Shown here: in pieces, positions 41,083-50,490 of the stretch
Position numbering within the stretch: the first letter of the stretch is position 1
Layout: each line of letters opens with the position of its first letter
Assembly: GCA_944320495.1 (NCBI GenBank)
Contig: CALUHR010000005.1
Coordinates: forward strand, 248,001-312,000
DNA from: Candidatus Methanomethylophilaceae archaeon
GTDB lineage: Archaea > Thermoplasmatota > Thermoplasmata > Methanomassiliicoccales > Methanomethylophilaceae
DNA length: 64,000 nucleotides
Direction: 5' to 3'
Made by a program: the position numbers and the translations under genes
Notes under the pieces: model-generated
Told to the model about the DNA's origin: nothing
Seen by the model: only the letters and a program-made list of their open reading frames with translations
Database searches by the model: none

Positions 41083-42417
41083 TCAGTCGTTGTAGGACAT
41101 ATCAGCGCTGAACGTCAGATAGTCCATGTACTCGCTCCCGATGATCTTCGGGACCTCGATGTCGGAGCTTCCCGGGTACAGTATCGTCGAGATGAGCTCC
41201 GCGGTCTGCGCGATCCTCGGACCCGCGCGCTGCACCATGGCGGCCGCGTCCTCGCATATCACGTAGACCTCGCCGTTCCTCCAGGCATCTGTGAGCTGCC
41301 ACTGGGGGGACAGGCTGTTGTATAGATGGTCGTACTCCTCCTGCGTCGCGGAGTACTCCGTTGTGACTATGATGATCTTCTGGGGGTTCGCGTACGGGAT
41401 CCTGTCCGAAGTTATGTGGACCCAGCCGAACCATTCCGAGAAGACGTTGTTGCCGCCCATGGACGTGACGACGCTGTCGAGATAGGTCCCCGTGCCGGAG
41501 ATCCATGGACTTATGTCCGGCTCGAGCGAGATCATCGTATCGATCGGCTCGGAATGATCGGCCCCGGTGGCCGCCCTGATCTCGTCCATGACGTAGCCGG
41601 TGTCCTCTATCACGCCCTTGGCGGCGAGCTGGTATCCGATCGACGTGCCGACGATGTAGATGTTGTCCATGATGCTCTCCAGACTCTCCCCGGGGTAGGT
41701 GACGACCGCATCGATCCCCACGTCCCTGAGCCTGTCGGCCATCTTCACCTGGGATGTCTGGGACCCGTCGCATATGACGATGTCCGGGTTGGTGTCCGTG
41801 ATGAGCTCGAAGCTCGGGCTGGTGTACGACCCGACGACGGCGATGGATCCGTCCGCCTTGCCCTGGACGATGCTCTCCGGGTAGTCGGAGTAGTAATCCA
41901 CTCCGACGATGACGTTGGACGCCTTCACGGAGGCGAGGATCTCCGTCACCGCAGGTGAGAGTGAGACGACCCTGTACTTCTGGGAGTACCCGTTGACGGG
42001 GGTGCCGCTGTAGTCGACGGCGACCGTGGGCTCGTCCGAGAGGGACCAGGCCATGACGGTGAACTCCGATGGCTTCTGATCGTACGGCTCGGGCAGGGCG
42101 ACCCATTCGGTCTCTCCTGGATAGACGGCGAATAGCCTCCACTCGCCCTCGTTCCCGTCGATGGATCCGACGGATGCGCCGTCGGATACGAGCTCGAATC
42201 CGTTCTCCTCGCAGGCGAATTCCAGGAGCTCCAGCGGATCGTCGAACCCGGACACGTCCGCCTCGGTCCACACGGTCTCGTAGTCTCCGAAGTCGATCAC
42301 GACCCCGTTAGCCTGAACTGGGTCCTCGGCATATGCCAGCACCCCGGCCGTCACACCCAGGATCACACCTGCGACGACCAGAACGACGCTGACTGCGAGA
42401 CGGGACCTGTCATCCAT
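41083..42417 (-). CDS. Membrane-anchored BtuF/FepB-type substrate-binding protein
   Basis: 444 residues. N-terminal anchor (LAVSVVLVVAGVILGVTAGV), a small domain (about 35-125, PLELLEFACEENGFELVSDG ... GEWRLFAVYPGETEWVALPE) of the same style as in the permease and in 42464, then a type III binding protein: YRVVSLSPAVTEILASVKAS, VGVDYYSDYP, DIVICDGSQTSQ, and a late TAELISTILYP. Binding proteins of this type carry corrinoids, haem or Fe-siderophores. It ends 11 bp before the permease gene. Confidence 0.8.
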   Translation of the reverse strand: MDDRSRLAVSVVLVVAGVILGVTAGVLAYAEDPVQANGVVIDFGDYETVWTEADVSGFDDPLELLEFACEENGFELVSDGASVGSIDGNEGEWRLFAVYPGETEWVALPEPYDQKPSEFTVMAWSLSDEPTVAVDYSGTPVNGYSQKYRVVSLSPAVTEILASVKASNVIVGVDYYSDYPESIVQGKADGSIAVVGSYTSPSFELITDTNPDIVICDGSQTSQVKMADRLRDVGIDAVVTYPGESLESIMDNIYIVGTSIGYQLAAKGVIEDTGYVMDEIRAATGADHSEPIDTMISLEPDISPWISGTGTYLDSVVTSMGGNNVFSEWFGWVHITSDRIPYANPQKIIIVTTEYSATQEEYDHLYNSLSPQWQLTDAWRNGEVYVICEDAAAMVQRAGPRIAQTAELISTILYPGSSDIEVPKIIGSEYMDYLTFSADMSYND

Positions 42418-42463
42418 CGGAACACCATGAGAAGGGTGGAGGGGTCAACCCCTCCTTGAGGTT

Positions 42464-43405
42464 TCAGGCCGCGAAGGGGCCAGTGGTCATCCAGTCGGTC
42501 GTGTATGCGGGACCGCTGAGATAGTTGGTCGCCCAGGTCTCGGGATCCATAGTGTACTCGCTATAGGTGATGTACATGATGCATCCCTCGACGGTGTTGA
42601 GAGTGGGGCCCGTGCCGAAATAGCTGGCATTCGGCTGGGAGACGTCAGTCGAGGTATAGACGTATGTACCGACGCCGGAGCCAGAGTTCGTGGCTGCATC
42701 GAATGTCCCCTCGTATCCCTCGAAGGAAATCCATCCGCCGTCGACGGTGAATGTCAGTCCGGAATCGGCCAGAGCGACCTTGATGGCCTCCTCTGCAGTG
42801 GCACCGCTTGCGGTGTACCATCCATCGGCGTCGCCGAACCCATTGAGGTAGAAGGAGTAGTCCTGATAATCGATGGGCTGGTAGTCAGAATCGACCGCAA
42901 AGGGACCAGTGGTGCTCCAGTCGCTATTGCTGGCAGGGCCGTTCTCGTAGTAGTCGGTCGCCCATGTGACGGGATCCATCGTGTACGCACTGTAGGTGAT
43001 GTAGAGGATGTTCCCGGTGACGGTGTTGAGGGTGGGGCCAGCTGCGAAGTATGCTGCGCTGGGCTGAGCCACATCGGTCGAGGTGTAGACATAGATGCCA
43101 GTTCCGACGCCAGAGTTCGTGGCTGCATCATAGGATCCGTTGTATCCCTCGAAGGCGATCCATCCGCCGTCAATGGTGAAGGTCAGACCGGAATCGGCCA
43201 GAGCATCCATGGCTGCATCCGCCCCGTTCTCTCCCGGAGCCTCGTACCAGCCATCGGCTTCGCCGAATCCTTTGAGATAGAAGTAGTAGCTGTCCTCGGT
43301 CTGGGTATCGTCCCCACCATCCTGGATCATATAGTATGCTCCGACAGCTGCGATGACGACTATGACCGCGACGACAACCGCAATGATCGCGTTCTTGTTT
43401 TCCAT
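42464..43405 (-). CDS. Anchored surface protein with two tandem ligand-domain copies
   Basis: 313 residues. N-terminal membrane helix (IIAVVVAVIVVIAAVGAYYM), then two copies of a 120-residue domain: YYFYLKGFGEADGWYEA ... FTIDGGWIAFEGYNGSYDAA ... YTSTDVAQPSAAYF and YSFYLNGFGDADGWYTA ... FTVDGGWISFEGYEGTFDAA ... YTSTDVSQPNASYF. The copies are very similar, so the duplication is recent or homogenised. The 'A.DAL..SGL.F...GGWI....G' pattern recalls DUF4430/transcobalamin-like domains, which bind cobalamin; unverified. First gene of the importer operon, so probably the outermost ligand receptor. Confidence 0.75.
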   Translation of the reverse strand: MENKNAIIAVVVAVIVVIAAVGAYYMIQDGGDDTQTEDSYYFYLKGFGEADGWYEAPGENGADAAMDALADSGLTFTIDGGWIAFEGYNGSYDAATNSGVGTGIYVYTSTDVAQPSAAYFAAGPTLNTVTGNILYITYSAYTMDPVTWATDYYENGPASNSDWSTTGPFAVDSDYQPIDYQDYSFYLNGFGDADGWYTASGATAEEAIKVALADSGLTFTVDGGWISFEGYEGTFDAATNSGSGVGTYVYTSTDVSQPNASYFGTGPTLNTVEGCIMYITYSEYTMDPETWATNYLSGPAYTTDWMTTGPFAA

Positions 43406-43544
43406 GTTACCACTCAGGTAGGACCTGTTGGATGGATACGTCATCCTGGCAATAAAAAAGTGCTGGATGTATATGACCAATGCACGTCGCGACATCCGGC
43501 CATATCCCGATGGATGCCCGATGGAGGGGCAGACCCCTCCCGGA

Positions 43545-44342
43545 TCACTCGTCCTCGATGATCTCCTCGGGGGCGCCTGCGAACTTCACCAGCGCAAAGG
43601 CCTCCATGAAGTGCAGCTTGCCGGGGAGCACGAGGGAGTGGAGTGGCTCGCCCAGGTCCATCTTCAGGAGGTCCTGCGGGTACCCGGCGAACACCTTCTC
43701 GTCGGGGCATCCCACATGGGTGGCCACGCAGAGGATGGTCTTGTCGTCGATGAGCCCCTCGCCCCACTCGGACTCGGCCGTCATCAGCCACTCGATGGCC
43801 TGGTGGGCGGTCATGTACCTTAGCTCGTCGGCGCGGATGTCCAGGAGGATGAGCGTGTGCAGGCCGCGCTTCTTGTTCTCCATGATGTGGTCGTAGGGGG
43901 ACTTGGGGTGGTAGTTCTCCTCCATGAACGGCAGCGTGACCGTCCTTCCGAACTTGTAGTGCTGGAGGCCCAGGGACGTGGGGCACGCGGAGAAGATGGA
44001 GATGCCGTGGAAGACCCTGACCGGGATGCCCTCCTCGGCCGCCTGTATCCTCAGATCCACATGGGTGGTGGCGGACATGGTGTCCCCGGCGGTTATGAAG
44101 CCGACCCTCATGGTCTTCGCATCGGAGATGATGTCGTTGCACTCCTCCACCTGCGCGCGGTAGAGGATGTGGATCTTCTTGCCGATGGCCGCCTCCAGAT
44201 CCTCCGGCTTCGTGCCGATGAGGACGGAGGTGTAGAACTCCGCGTAGATCTTGTCGCACTCCTTCAGTGCGTTGAACGCCTTGACGGTCATTCCGTCGGT
44301 GCCGCTGAGGCCGAGTCCCACGAAGACGAGTTCGGATGTCAT
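43545..44342 (-). CDS. dphB: Diphthine synthase
   Basis: 265 residues. LVFVGLGLSGTDGMTVKAFN at the start and GFITAGDTMSATTHVDLRIQ identify the tetrapyrrole-methylase-fold enzyme that methylates the modified His of elongation factor 2 in the diphthamide pathway, found in archaea and eukaryotes. Later GLHTLILLDIRADELRYMTA also fits. This is a strong domain-level marker for an archaeal host. Confidence 0.92.
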   Translation of the reverse strand: MTSELVFVGLGLSGTDGMTVKAFNALKECDKIYAEFYTSVLIGTKPEDLEAAIGKKIHILYRAQVEECNDIISDAKTMRVGFITAGDTMSATTHVDLRIQAAEEGIPVRVFHGISIFSACPTSLGLQHYKFGRTVTLPFMEENYHPKSPYDHIMENKKRGLHTLILLDIRADELRYMTAHQAIEWLMTAESEWGEGLIDDKTILCVATHVGCPDEKVFAGYPQDLLKMDLGEPLHSLVLPGKLHFMEAFALVKFAGAPEEIIEDE

Positions 44343-44412
44343 CGGGCGCTGAATGGATGGGGGATATAAAAGGGGGAAGGGGGCCCGGTTTCGTCTTCAT
44401 CTTTATCGCGCC

Positions 44413-44442
44413 AAGGATAAGGATAAGGATAAGGATAAGGAT
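44413..44442 (+). repeat. (GGATAA)n microsatellite
   Basis: Five copies of AAGGAT in tandem, ending AAGGATCCTTTTTG, whose self-complementary end plus T-run could act as a terminator. It lies between dphB and the acyl-CoA synthetase gene; the rest of 44343-44604 shows nothing further. Confidence 0.8.
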
Positions 44443-44604
44443 CCTTTTTGTCCATTATCTAGACTTTTGTGCTTAGGATGCTCACATCCAGATGTGCGAA
44501 TCACCCGGATCGGTGCGCATTGTCCCGGATCTGCGACGAATCAGAAAAGTAGGAAGCTGTTTCTTAGAATGGGAGGGGTCTCCCCCTCCCTGAAGCGTTT
44601 GCGA

Positions 44605-46728
44605 TCACTCCTTGACCAGGGTGACCAGGGCGTCGACTGCCCAGCAGCCCTTGCCCTTGAGCCCGACGATGACCGGGTTGATCTCCAGCTCGCGGATCTC
44701 GGGGTTCTCCTCGGCGATGAGGACGATCCTCTTGATGGCGTCCTTGAGGGCGTCGATGTCCGCCTCGGGCAGTCCCCTGGCTCCGGACATGAGCTTGTAG
44801 GCCTTGGTGGACTTGATCATCTTGTCGAGCTGCTCCTCGGACATGGGCACGTGGGCCTGGGAGATCTCCCCCAGGATCTCGACGTAGATTCCTCCGAGAC
44901 CGAAGGACACAACCGGTCCGAACTGCTCGTCGCGGATCATGGACAGGATGACCTCCTGTCCGGAGACCATCTGCTGGATGGACACTCCGACGATGTTCGC
45001 TCCGGGGACGGCCTTGGTGCAGGAGTCCATGATCTTAGTGTAGGCGTCCTTGGCCTCCGCGGCGCTCTTGACGCCGACGACGACCCCTCCGACATCGGTC
45101 TTGTGCTTGATGTCGGGGGAGACGATCTTCATGACCACGGGGTAGCCGATCTTGTCGCACGCGGAGGCGGCCTCGTCGACGCTCTTGACCAGGGCCTCTC
45201 CGGGGGTGGGGACGCCGTAGGCGGCGAAGATCTCCTTGCCCTCGCTCTCGGACAGAGAATCCCTTCCCTCGGCCTTGGCCCTGTCGAGGACGGCCTTGGC
45301 GGCCTCCCTGCCGGCGACCTTCGGGGTCTGCAGAGGGGTCTCCTTCTGCTCGGCGTTGATGGTGTAGCGCCTGAGGATGGACAGCGCGCGGACCGCCCTG
45401 TCGGGGGTGGGGAAGCACGGGACCCTGCCCTCCTTGAGGATGGCGTTGGCCTTGTCGCACTTGTATCCGCCGGCGAAGCAGACGGTGGTGGGCACGGGGA
45501 TGTCGTCCCTCATCTCGACGATGATCCTGGCGACGGCCTCGAGGTCGGCGGTGTCCAGCGGGGATCCCATGATGACGAGTCCGCCCACGTTGGGGTCCTT
45601 GGTGACCACGTTGATGGCGTTCTTGAAGTACTCGGCCTTGGCGTCTCCGCGGACGTCGATGGGGTTGGTGAGTCCCGCGACGGTGGGGACGCCCTCCCTG
45701 ATCTGGTCGAGGATCTCGTCGGAGAACTTGACGGCGTAGACGTTGGGCGCGTCGTAGGTCGCGTCGGCGGACATGACCCCGAGGCCTCCGGCGTTGGTGA
45801 TGATGGCGATGCCGTCCTTCTTCATGGGGCTGCAGGTGCTGAACACGCTGAGCGCGTCGAACATCTCGTCCAGGTTCAGGGCCCTGAAGATGTTGAGCTT
45901 GTCGAAGATGACGTTGTTCACCGCGTCGGATCCGGCGAGGGACCCTGTGTGGGAGGACGCGGCGGCGGATCCTGCCTGGGTCCTTCCGGACTTGAAGACC
46001 ACGATGGGCTTCTTCACGGGCATGTTCTCGACGGCCTCGACGAACTTCTCGCCGTTGTTGATGCCCTCGAGGTACATTCCCAGGACCTTGGTGTTGGGGT
46101 CCTCGGAGATGGACTTGATCAGGTCGGCCTCGTCGATGTCGGCCTTGTTGCCGAAGGTGACGAAGTTGGCCAGGCCCATGCCGTTGTGGTAGGCCCAGTC
46201 GATGATGGAGGAGCCGACGGCCCCGGACTGGGAGAAGATGGATATGTTCCCGCTCTTGGGCAGAAGGTGGGCGAAGGTGGCGTTGACGCCGGCCCCGGGG
46301 TTCATGAGCCCGAAGCAGTTCGGTCCGAGGAACCTGACGCCGCACTCCTTGGCGACGGCCACGAGCTCCTTCTCCATCTCGGCCCCGGCGGGGGAGTCCT
46401 CCTTGAATCCGGCGGTGAGGATGGTGGCGTACTTGATGCCGGCCTCCTTCATCTTGCGGATCTCTCCGGCGACGAGGTTGTTCTTGACCGCGACGACGGC
46501 CAGGTCGATGGGCTCGCCCACATCGGTGACGGAGGCGTAGGCCTTGAGGCCCATGATCTCCCCGCCCTTGGGGTTGATCGGGTAGAGTTTGCCCTTGAAC
46601 CCGGCGTTGATCATGTTCTTGAGGAGCATGCCGCCCAGCTTGGCCTCATCGTTCGACGCTCCGATGATGGCAACGGAGTTGGGACTGAGGATTTCCTTCA
46701 TGAGGTCGCGTATCTGGTCCGCTCTCAT
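44605..46728 (-). CDS. acd: ADP-forming acyl-CoA (acetyl-CoA) synthetase, fused alpha-beta
   Basis: 707 residues. CoA-binding N-terminal domain (SPNSVAIIGASNDEAKLGGM), ligase-CoA domain with the phosphorylated-His region SSHTGSLAGSD, and a C-terminal ATP-grasp part (EIFAAYGVPTPGEALVKSVD; PVVMKIVSPDIKHKTDVGGV). Alpha and beta subunits are in one chain, as in many archaea. It conserves energy as ATP while releasing acetate or other acids from CoA esters, or works in reverse. The promoter would be in the AT-rich 46729-46827 gap, which contains several TTTCGTA/TTTCGAA repeats. Confidence 0.9.
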   Translation of the reverse strand: MRADQIRDLMKEILSPNSVAIIGASNDEAKLGGMLLKNMINAGFKGKLYPINPKGGEIMGLKAYASVTDVGEPIDLAVVAVKNNLVAGEIRKMKEAGIKYATILTAGFKEDSPAGAEMEKELVAVAKECGVRFLGPNCFGLMNPGAGVNATFAHLLPKSGNISIFSQSGAVGSSIIDWAYHNGMGLANFVTFGNKADIDEADLIKSISEDPNTKVLGMYLEGINNGEKFVEAVENMPVKKPIVVFKSGRTQAGSAAASSHTGSLAGSDAVNNVIFDKLNIFRALNLDEMFDALSVFSTCSPMKKDGIAIITNAGGLGVMSADATYDAPNVYAVKFSDEILDQIREGVPTVAGLTNPIDVRGDAKAEYFKNAINVVTKDPNVGGLVIMGSPLDTADLEAVARIIVEMRDDIPVPTTVCFAGGYKCDKANAILKEGRVPCFPTPDRAVRALSILRRYTINAEQKETPLQTPKVAGREAAKAVLDRAKAEGRDSLSESEGKEIFAAYGVPTPGEALVKSVDEAASACDKIGYPVVMKIVSPDIKHKTDVGGVVVGVKSAAEAKDAYTKIMDSCTKAVPGANIVGVSIQQMVSGQEVILSMIRDEQFGPVVSFGLGGIYVEILGEISQAHVPMSEEQLDKMIKSTKAYKLMSGARGLPEADIDALKDAIKRIVLIAEENPEIRELEINPVIVGLKGKGCWAVDALVTLVKE

Positions 46729-46827
46729 AAAAAGGTTTCTTCTGATTTCGTAGAATCGTGGTAAATTTCGTAGGTGTTTTCACGAATTTCGAAAAATTGC
46801 GTTTCGAATTTCACGGAATCAGTAGAA

Positions 46828-48717
46828 TTACGTCAAATGTACGATTATTTTTCGTACACATGGACCCGAGGGGCATCTCCTACGGCGAATGACGTAGTGC
46901 CGCGATCGCGATCGCTCCGCGGACTCGTCCATGAAGGACTTGTCGACCTTCTTGCGCTGGCGTCCGCCGGTCTTCTTGAGCTTGCCCTGGTTGATCGCCC
47001 ACTCGTAGCTCTTCTGCTCCGGGGGCGTGATCAGCACCCTCTCGCCCTTGCCGTACTTCCTGCCGGTCACCCAGTTGGTGAACGGGGCTACCACGCGGTA
47101 CTCGTCCGCGTCGAGCACGATCTCGCGCACGGTGGGCCTGCCCTTCATCTGCGAGTACGTGCCCGCGAACTCGGTGGCGTGGCCGTCCTTGACCTCGATG
47201 ACCTTGGTGCACACGGTGTCCAGGAAGTACCTGTCGTGGGTGACCGTGATCACGGTGCCGTCGTACTCGTTCAGCGCCTCCTCGACGGCGTGCTTCGCGG
47301 GGATGTCGAGGTAGTTCGTGGGCTCGTCCAGGACCAGGAGGTTCGTGGCATCGAGGAGCAGCGTGCACAGCGCCACCCTCGCCCTCTGACCTCCGGACAG
47401 GGTGGAGATGGGCCTCTCGACGTCGTTCCCGAACATGAGGAAGCGTGCGAGCATGTGCCTGGCCTCCGCCCTGCGCTCCTTGCCCACGATGAGCAGGAGC
47501 TGCTCCTCGGCGGTGAGCTTGGGATCGAGCATCTCATGGTGCTGCGAGTAGTACCCGATCCTCGCGCCGGGGGCGACCCACAGGTCCCCCTTGGAGGGTA
47601 TCTCGCCGAGCAGCGCCTTCACCAGGGTGGACTTGCCCTCGCCGTTGGCGCCGAATATGCCGACCTTCTCCCCCTTCTGGATGTCGAGGTCGACGTCGGA
47701 GAGGATCCTCCTCCCGCCGAGGTCCACGCAGAGGCCCTTGGCGATCATGACGTTCTTGCCGGACTTGGGGGCGGACTGGATGCGGACGGTGATCTCCTGC
47801 ATCTTCTCCGGCTTCTCCTTGACCTCCATCTTCTCTATCATCTTCTGGCGGGTCTTGTGGGTGGTCATGTACCACTGGTCCTGATGGAGCTCGGCGGCGA
47901 TCTGCTCCTGGCGCTTCTTCTGGGAGGCGTACTTGCGATACTCCTTCTCCATGCGGTCCAGCTCCAGCATCTTCTTCATGATGAAGTCGGAGTAGTTCCC
48001 CTTGTACTCGCGTGACTTCCCGCGGTCGATCTCCAGCATGCGGGTGGCGATCTTGTCCAGGAAGTACCTGTCGTGGCTCACGACGAGCACGGCGCAGTGC
48101 GATTTGATGAGGTAGTCCTCCAGCCACTCGACTGTGGTGATGTCCAGGTGCGAGGTGGGCTCGTCCATGACGAGCAGGTCGCAGTCGTCCGCCTGGATGA
48201 CGATCCTGGAGAGCATGACCTTGGTGCGCTCCCCTCCCGAGAGGGTGGACATGAGACGCTCCATGATGTCGGGGTCGAGGCCGACCTTCCTCAGCGCCTC
48301 GACCTTCTGGGCCTCGTCGTCCTCGTCCACCTTGGCGAGCCTCGCCTCCAGGGCGGAGTTCTCCTCCGCCAGGGCGTTCCAGTCGATGTCCCCTCCGGAC
48401 ATCATCTCCGCCTCGATCTCGGCCAGCCTCCTCCTGATGGCCTCGATGTGGCCGTACGGGCGTCCGAGGACCTCGCGCACGGTGACGTCGCCGGACTCTG
48501 CGAACTGCTCCAGATATCCTATCCTCTCCGTCTGCTGTATGAGCTCGCCGGTGTCCGGTTTGATCTCGCCCATGAGGATGCTCAGGAAGGTGGTCTTCCC
48601 GGCGCCGTTGACCCCTATGAGTCCGATGCTGTCGCCCTCGTTGATCTGGAGGCTGACGTCCTTGAGGACCTTGACGGGGCCGAAGGCCTTGGCTATCGAC
48701 TGGGCTTTGAGGAGCAT
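46828..48717 (-). CDS. ABC-F family ATPase
   Basis: 629 residues from ATG 48717 (a start 27 bases upstream is possible). Two ABC domains without membrane helices: GVNGAGKTTF, LSGGERTKVM, LLVMDEPTSHLD and then GANGEGKSTL, LSGGQRARVA, LLVLDEPTNYLD, joined by a charged linker (EKEYRKYASQKKRQEQIAAE). This is the ABC-F layout of ribosome-associated translation factors and antibiotic-protection proteins. The last about 25 residues are Arg/Ser-rich and may be a run-on. Confidence 0.85.
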   Translation of the reverse strand: MLLKAQSIAKAFGPVKVLKDVSLQINEGDSIGLIGVNGAGKTTFLSILMGEIKPDTGELIQQTERIGYLEQFAESGDVTVREVLGRPYGHIEAIRRRLAEIEAEMMSGGDIDWNALAEENSALEARLAKVDEDDEAQKVEALRKVGLDPDIMERLMSTLSGGERTKVMLSRIVIQADDCDLLVMDEPTSHLDITTVEWLEDYLIKSHCAVLVVSHDRYFLDKIATRMLEIDRGKSREYKGNYSDFIMKKMLELDRMEKEYRKYASQKKRQEQIAAELHQDQWYMTTHKTRQKMIEKMEVKEKPEKMQEITVRIQSAPKSGKNVMIAKGLCVDLGGRRILSDVDLDIQKGEKVGIFGANGEGKSTLVKALLGEIPSKGDLWVAPGARIGYYSQHHEMLDPKLTAEEQLLLIVGKERRAEARHMLARFLMFGNDVERPISTLSGGQRARVALCTLLLDATNLLVLDEPTNYLDIPAKHAVEEALNEYDGTVITVTHDRYFLDTVCTKVIEVKDGHATEFAGTYSQMKGRPTVREIVLDADEYRVVAPFTNWVTGRKYGKGERVLITPPEQKSYEWAINQGKLKKTGGRQRKKVDKSFMDESAERSRSRHYVIRRRRCPSGPCVRKIIVHLT

Positions 48718-48848
48718 GATGGACCCCAATCTCTCAAGATACAAATGTTCGCGGTCGCCAGCGGGGGACGGAGTATCGTTCCGACCGCTGTCGTCAGATG
48801 CTGATTACATGGGTCGGGACCAGACTTTCGGAATCGGATCGCGGGACC

Positions 48849-50330
48849 TCATGGGGACGTCGAACCAGCTCCGTCGGACCTCTCGCCCGCACCGGGATCG
48901 CCACCGTAGATGCGCTTCAGCCGGTCCAGGCTGTCGAAGTCGAACTCTGGCATCTCCCGGTGGTCGATGGAGTCCATGAACGATGCGGCAAAGAGCGGAT
49001 AGTGCCTCACACCCTTGTCGTCCACGAAGCAGTTCCTGGTCTCGAACATGATCCCCCCGAGATGCATGTCACGTATCGCCTTGTTGAGGGACGAGCAGTC
49101 CCTCTTGCCTCCGGACTTGACCTCCACCGCACAGACCTTCCCATCGACCACCAGGACGAAATCGAGCTCCATCCGCATCTTCTGATTCCTGAAGTAGTAC
49201 AGCGGGCGTCCCTGTACGGACAGCGCCTCTGCGATGGCGTTCTCGGCGATCGCCCCGGAGTTCACGTCCAGGTTGCCCGCGACCACCTCGGCTATGAGCT
49301 CGGGCTCGTACAGATGCATGAGCAATCCGGTGTCCAGCATGTACAACTTGAACATGCTCTCTTTGGTCCGTTCCTCCAGCGGCATGTGCATCTCGGAGAC
49401 CCTGTGGCAGGAAAGCGTCATACCGGCCATCGCCAGCCAGTCCAGCGCGCGGGCGTACCTGGAGTACCCGTCGTTGTATGCCCGGTCGTCATCCGCGTCC
49501 GGAACATCCCCGCAGTCCTCGCCGGATGGACTCACCCCGTTGAACATGAACCTCTTGTTCTCCGTCGCCAGCATTCTCGGTATGGCATCGAAGCACGCCT
49601 CCACCTTGGACCTCAGAGCGACCGTGTCCCCTGTGTGCTTCTCCATGTCCTCCCTGTATCCGCCGAGGATCTTCCCATGGACCCTTCTCACGGGTGCGAA
49701 CTGCCGGGATCCTACGAACTCCCGGACCGCCTCCGGCATGCCGCCCACCACGAGATACCAGCTGTAGTACTTGCTCAGGGATTCGAATACCGTCCCGTCG
49801 ATGGCCTCGCACCGAGTCAGCGATGAGCGCACGCTGTCCATGACGGCTTCTGGCACCCCGAGCGCCCACAGGAACTCCTCGAAGTCCATCGGCCCGAGTC
49901 CGACCTCCTCCACATACCCTGTAGGAGGCAGCGGAACATCTCTCATGTGCAGCCCCAGCAGCGAGCCAGATGCCACCACCCTGTATCTCCTGCCATTGTC
50001 CTCCGCGAAGGATTTCAGAGCGGTGCGGGCCCTTGGACACTCCTGGATCTCATCCAGGAAGATCAGCGTCCTCCCTGGTATGAAATCGAAATCAGGATAC
50101 TCGGCAGAAAGACGCAGGACAATCTCATCGACCGTCAGGTTCCCGTCGAACGCCCTGCGCGATTCCTCGTCCTTGGCGAGGTCCACCCTTATGGAATGTA
50201 TTCCGTTGATCTCACAGAACCGCTCCACGGCATACGTCTTCCCGCATTGGCGCGCCCCGCGGATCATCAGTGCGGACCGCCTGTCCGACCCGTACCACTC
50301 ACCTATGGCATCCAAGACCTTCCGACGCAT
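48849..50330 (-). CDS. AAA+ ATPase with DUF4143 domain
   Basis: 493 residues. Walker A GARQCGKTYAVERF (about 25-38), Walker B TLIFLDEIQECPRA, sensor VVASGSLLG, then MDFEEFLWALG and a nuclease-like C-terminal region (PLYYFRNQKMRMELDFVLVV, VCAVEVKSG) with the E..D..(E/V)K pattern. This AAA_14 + DUF4143 architecture is widespread in gut archaea and bacteria, with unproven function. Its upstream region carries four 33-bp repeats, which suggests tight regulation. Confidence 0.8.
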   Translation of the reverse strand: MRRKVLDAIGEWYGSDRRSALMIRGARQCGKTYAVERFCEINGIHSIRVDLAKDEESRRAFDGNLTVDEIVLRLSAEYPDFDFIPGRTLIFLDEIQECPRARTALKSFAEDNGRRYRVVASGSLLGLHMRDVPLPPTGYVEEVGLGPMDFEEFLWALGVPEAVMDSVRSSLTRCEAIDGTVFESLSKYYSWYLVVGGMPEAVREFVGSRQFAPVRRVHGKILGGYREDMEKHTGDTVALRSKVEACFDAIPRMLATENKRFMFNGVSPSGEDCGDVPDADDDRAYNDGYSRYARALDWLAMAGMTLSCHRVSEMHMPLEERTKESMFKLYMLDTGLLMHLYEPELIAEVVAGNLDVNSGAIAENAIAEALSVQGRPLYYFRNQKMRMELDFVLVVDGKVCAVEVKSGGKRDCSSLNKAIRDMHLGGIMFETRNCFVDDKGVRHYPLFAASFMDSIDHREMPEFDFDSLDRLKRIYGGDPGAGERSDGAGSTSP

Positions 50331-50355
50331 GCAATACGATGGGCATCAAGGTAAA

Positions 50356-50469
50356 TCAACTTTTTTACAATAAAATTAGATTGTATTTTCAATTTTTATA
50401 CAAAATTATTGAGAATCATTTTCAACTTTTATACAGTATTCTGAGAATCAAGATTCTACTTTTTCACAG
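50356..50469. repeat. Four degenerate 33-bp tandem repeats upstream of ATPase gene
   Basis: The core T(C)(A/T)A(C/T)TTTTT.ACA starts at 50356, 50389, 50422 and 50455, exactly 33 bp apart. Copies 2 and 3 also share TGAGAATCA. Very AT-rich. They lie just upstream of the minus-strand ATPase start at 50330, so probably in its promoter; an operator array is likely. Confidence 0.75.
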
Positions 50470-50490
50470 TACTATCGACTTCCTCAACAG

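Noticed and set aside
46729..46827. TTTCGTA/TTTCGAA repeats before the acyl-CoA synthetase as a CRISPR-like array
   Set aside because: Units are under 10 bp, irregularly spaced and AT-rich; more likely promoter sequence.
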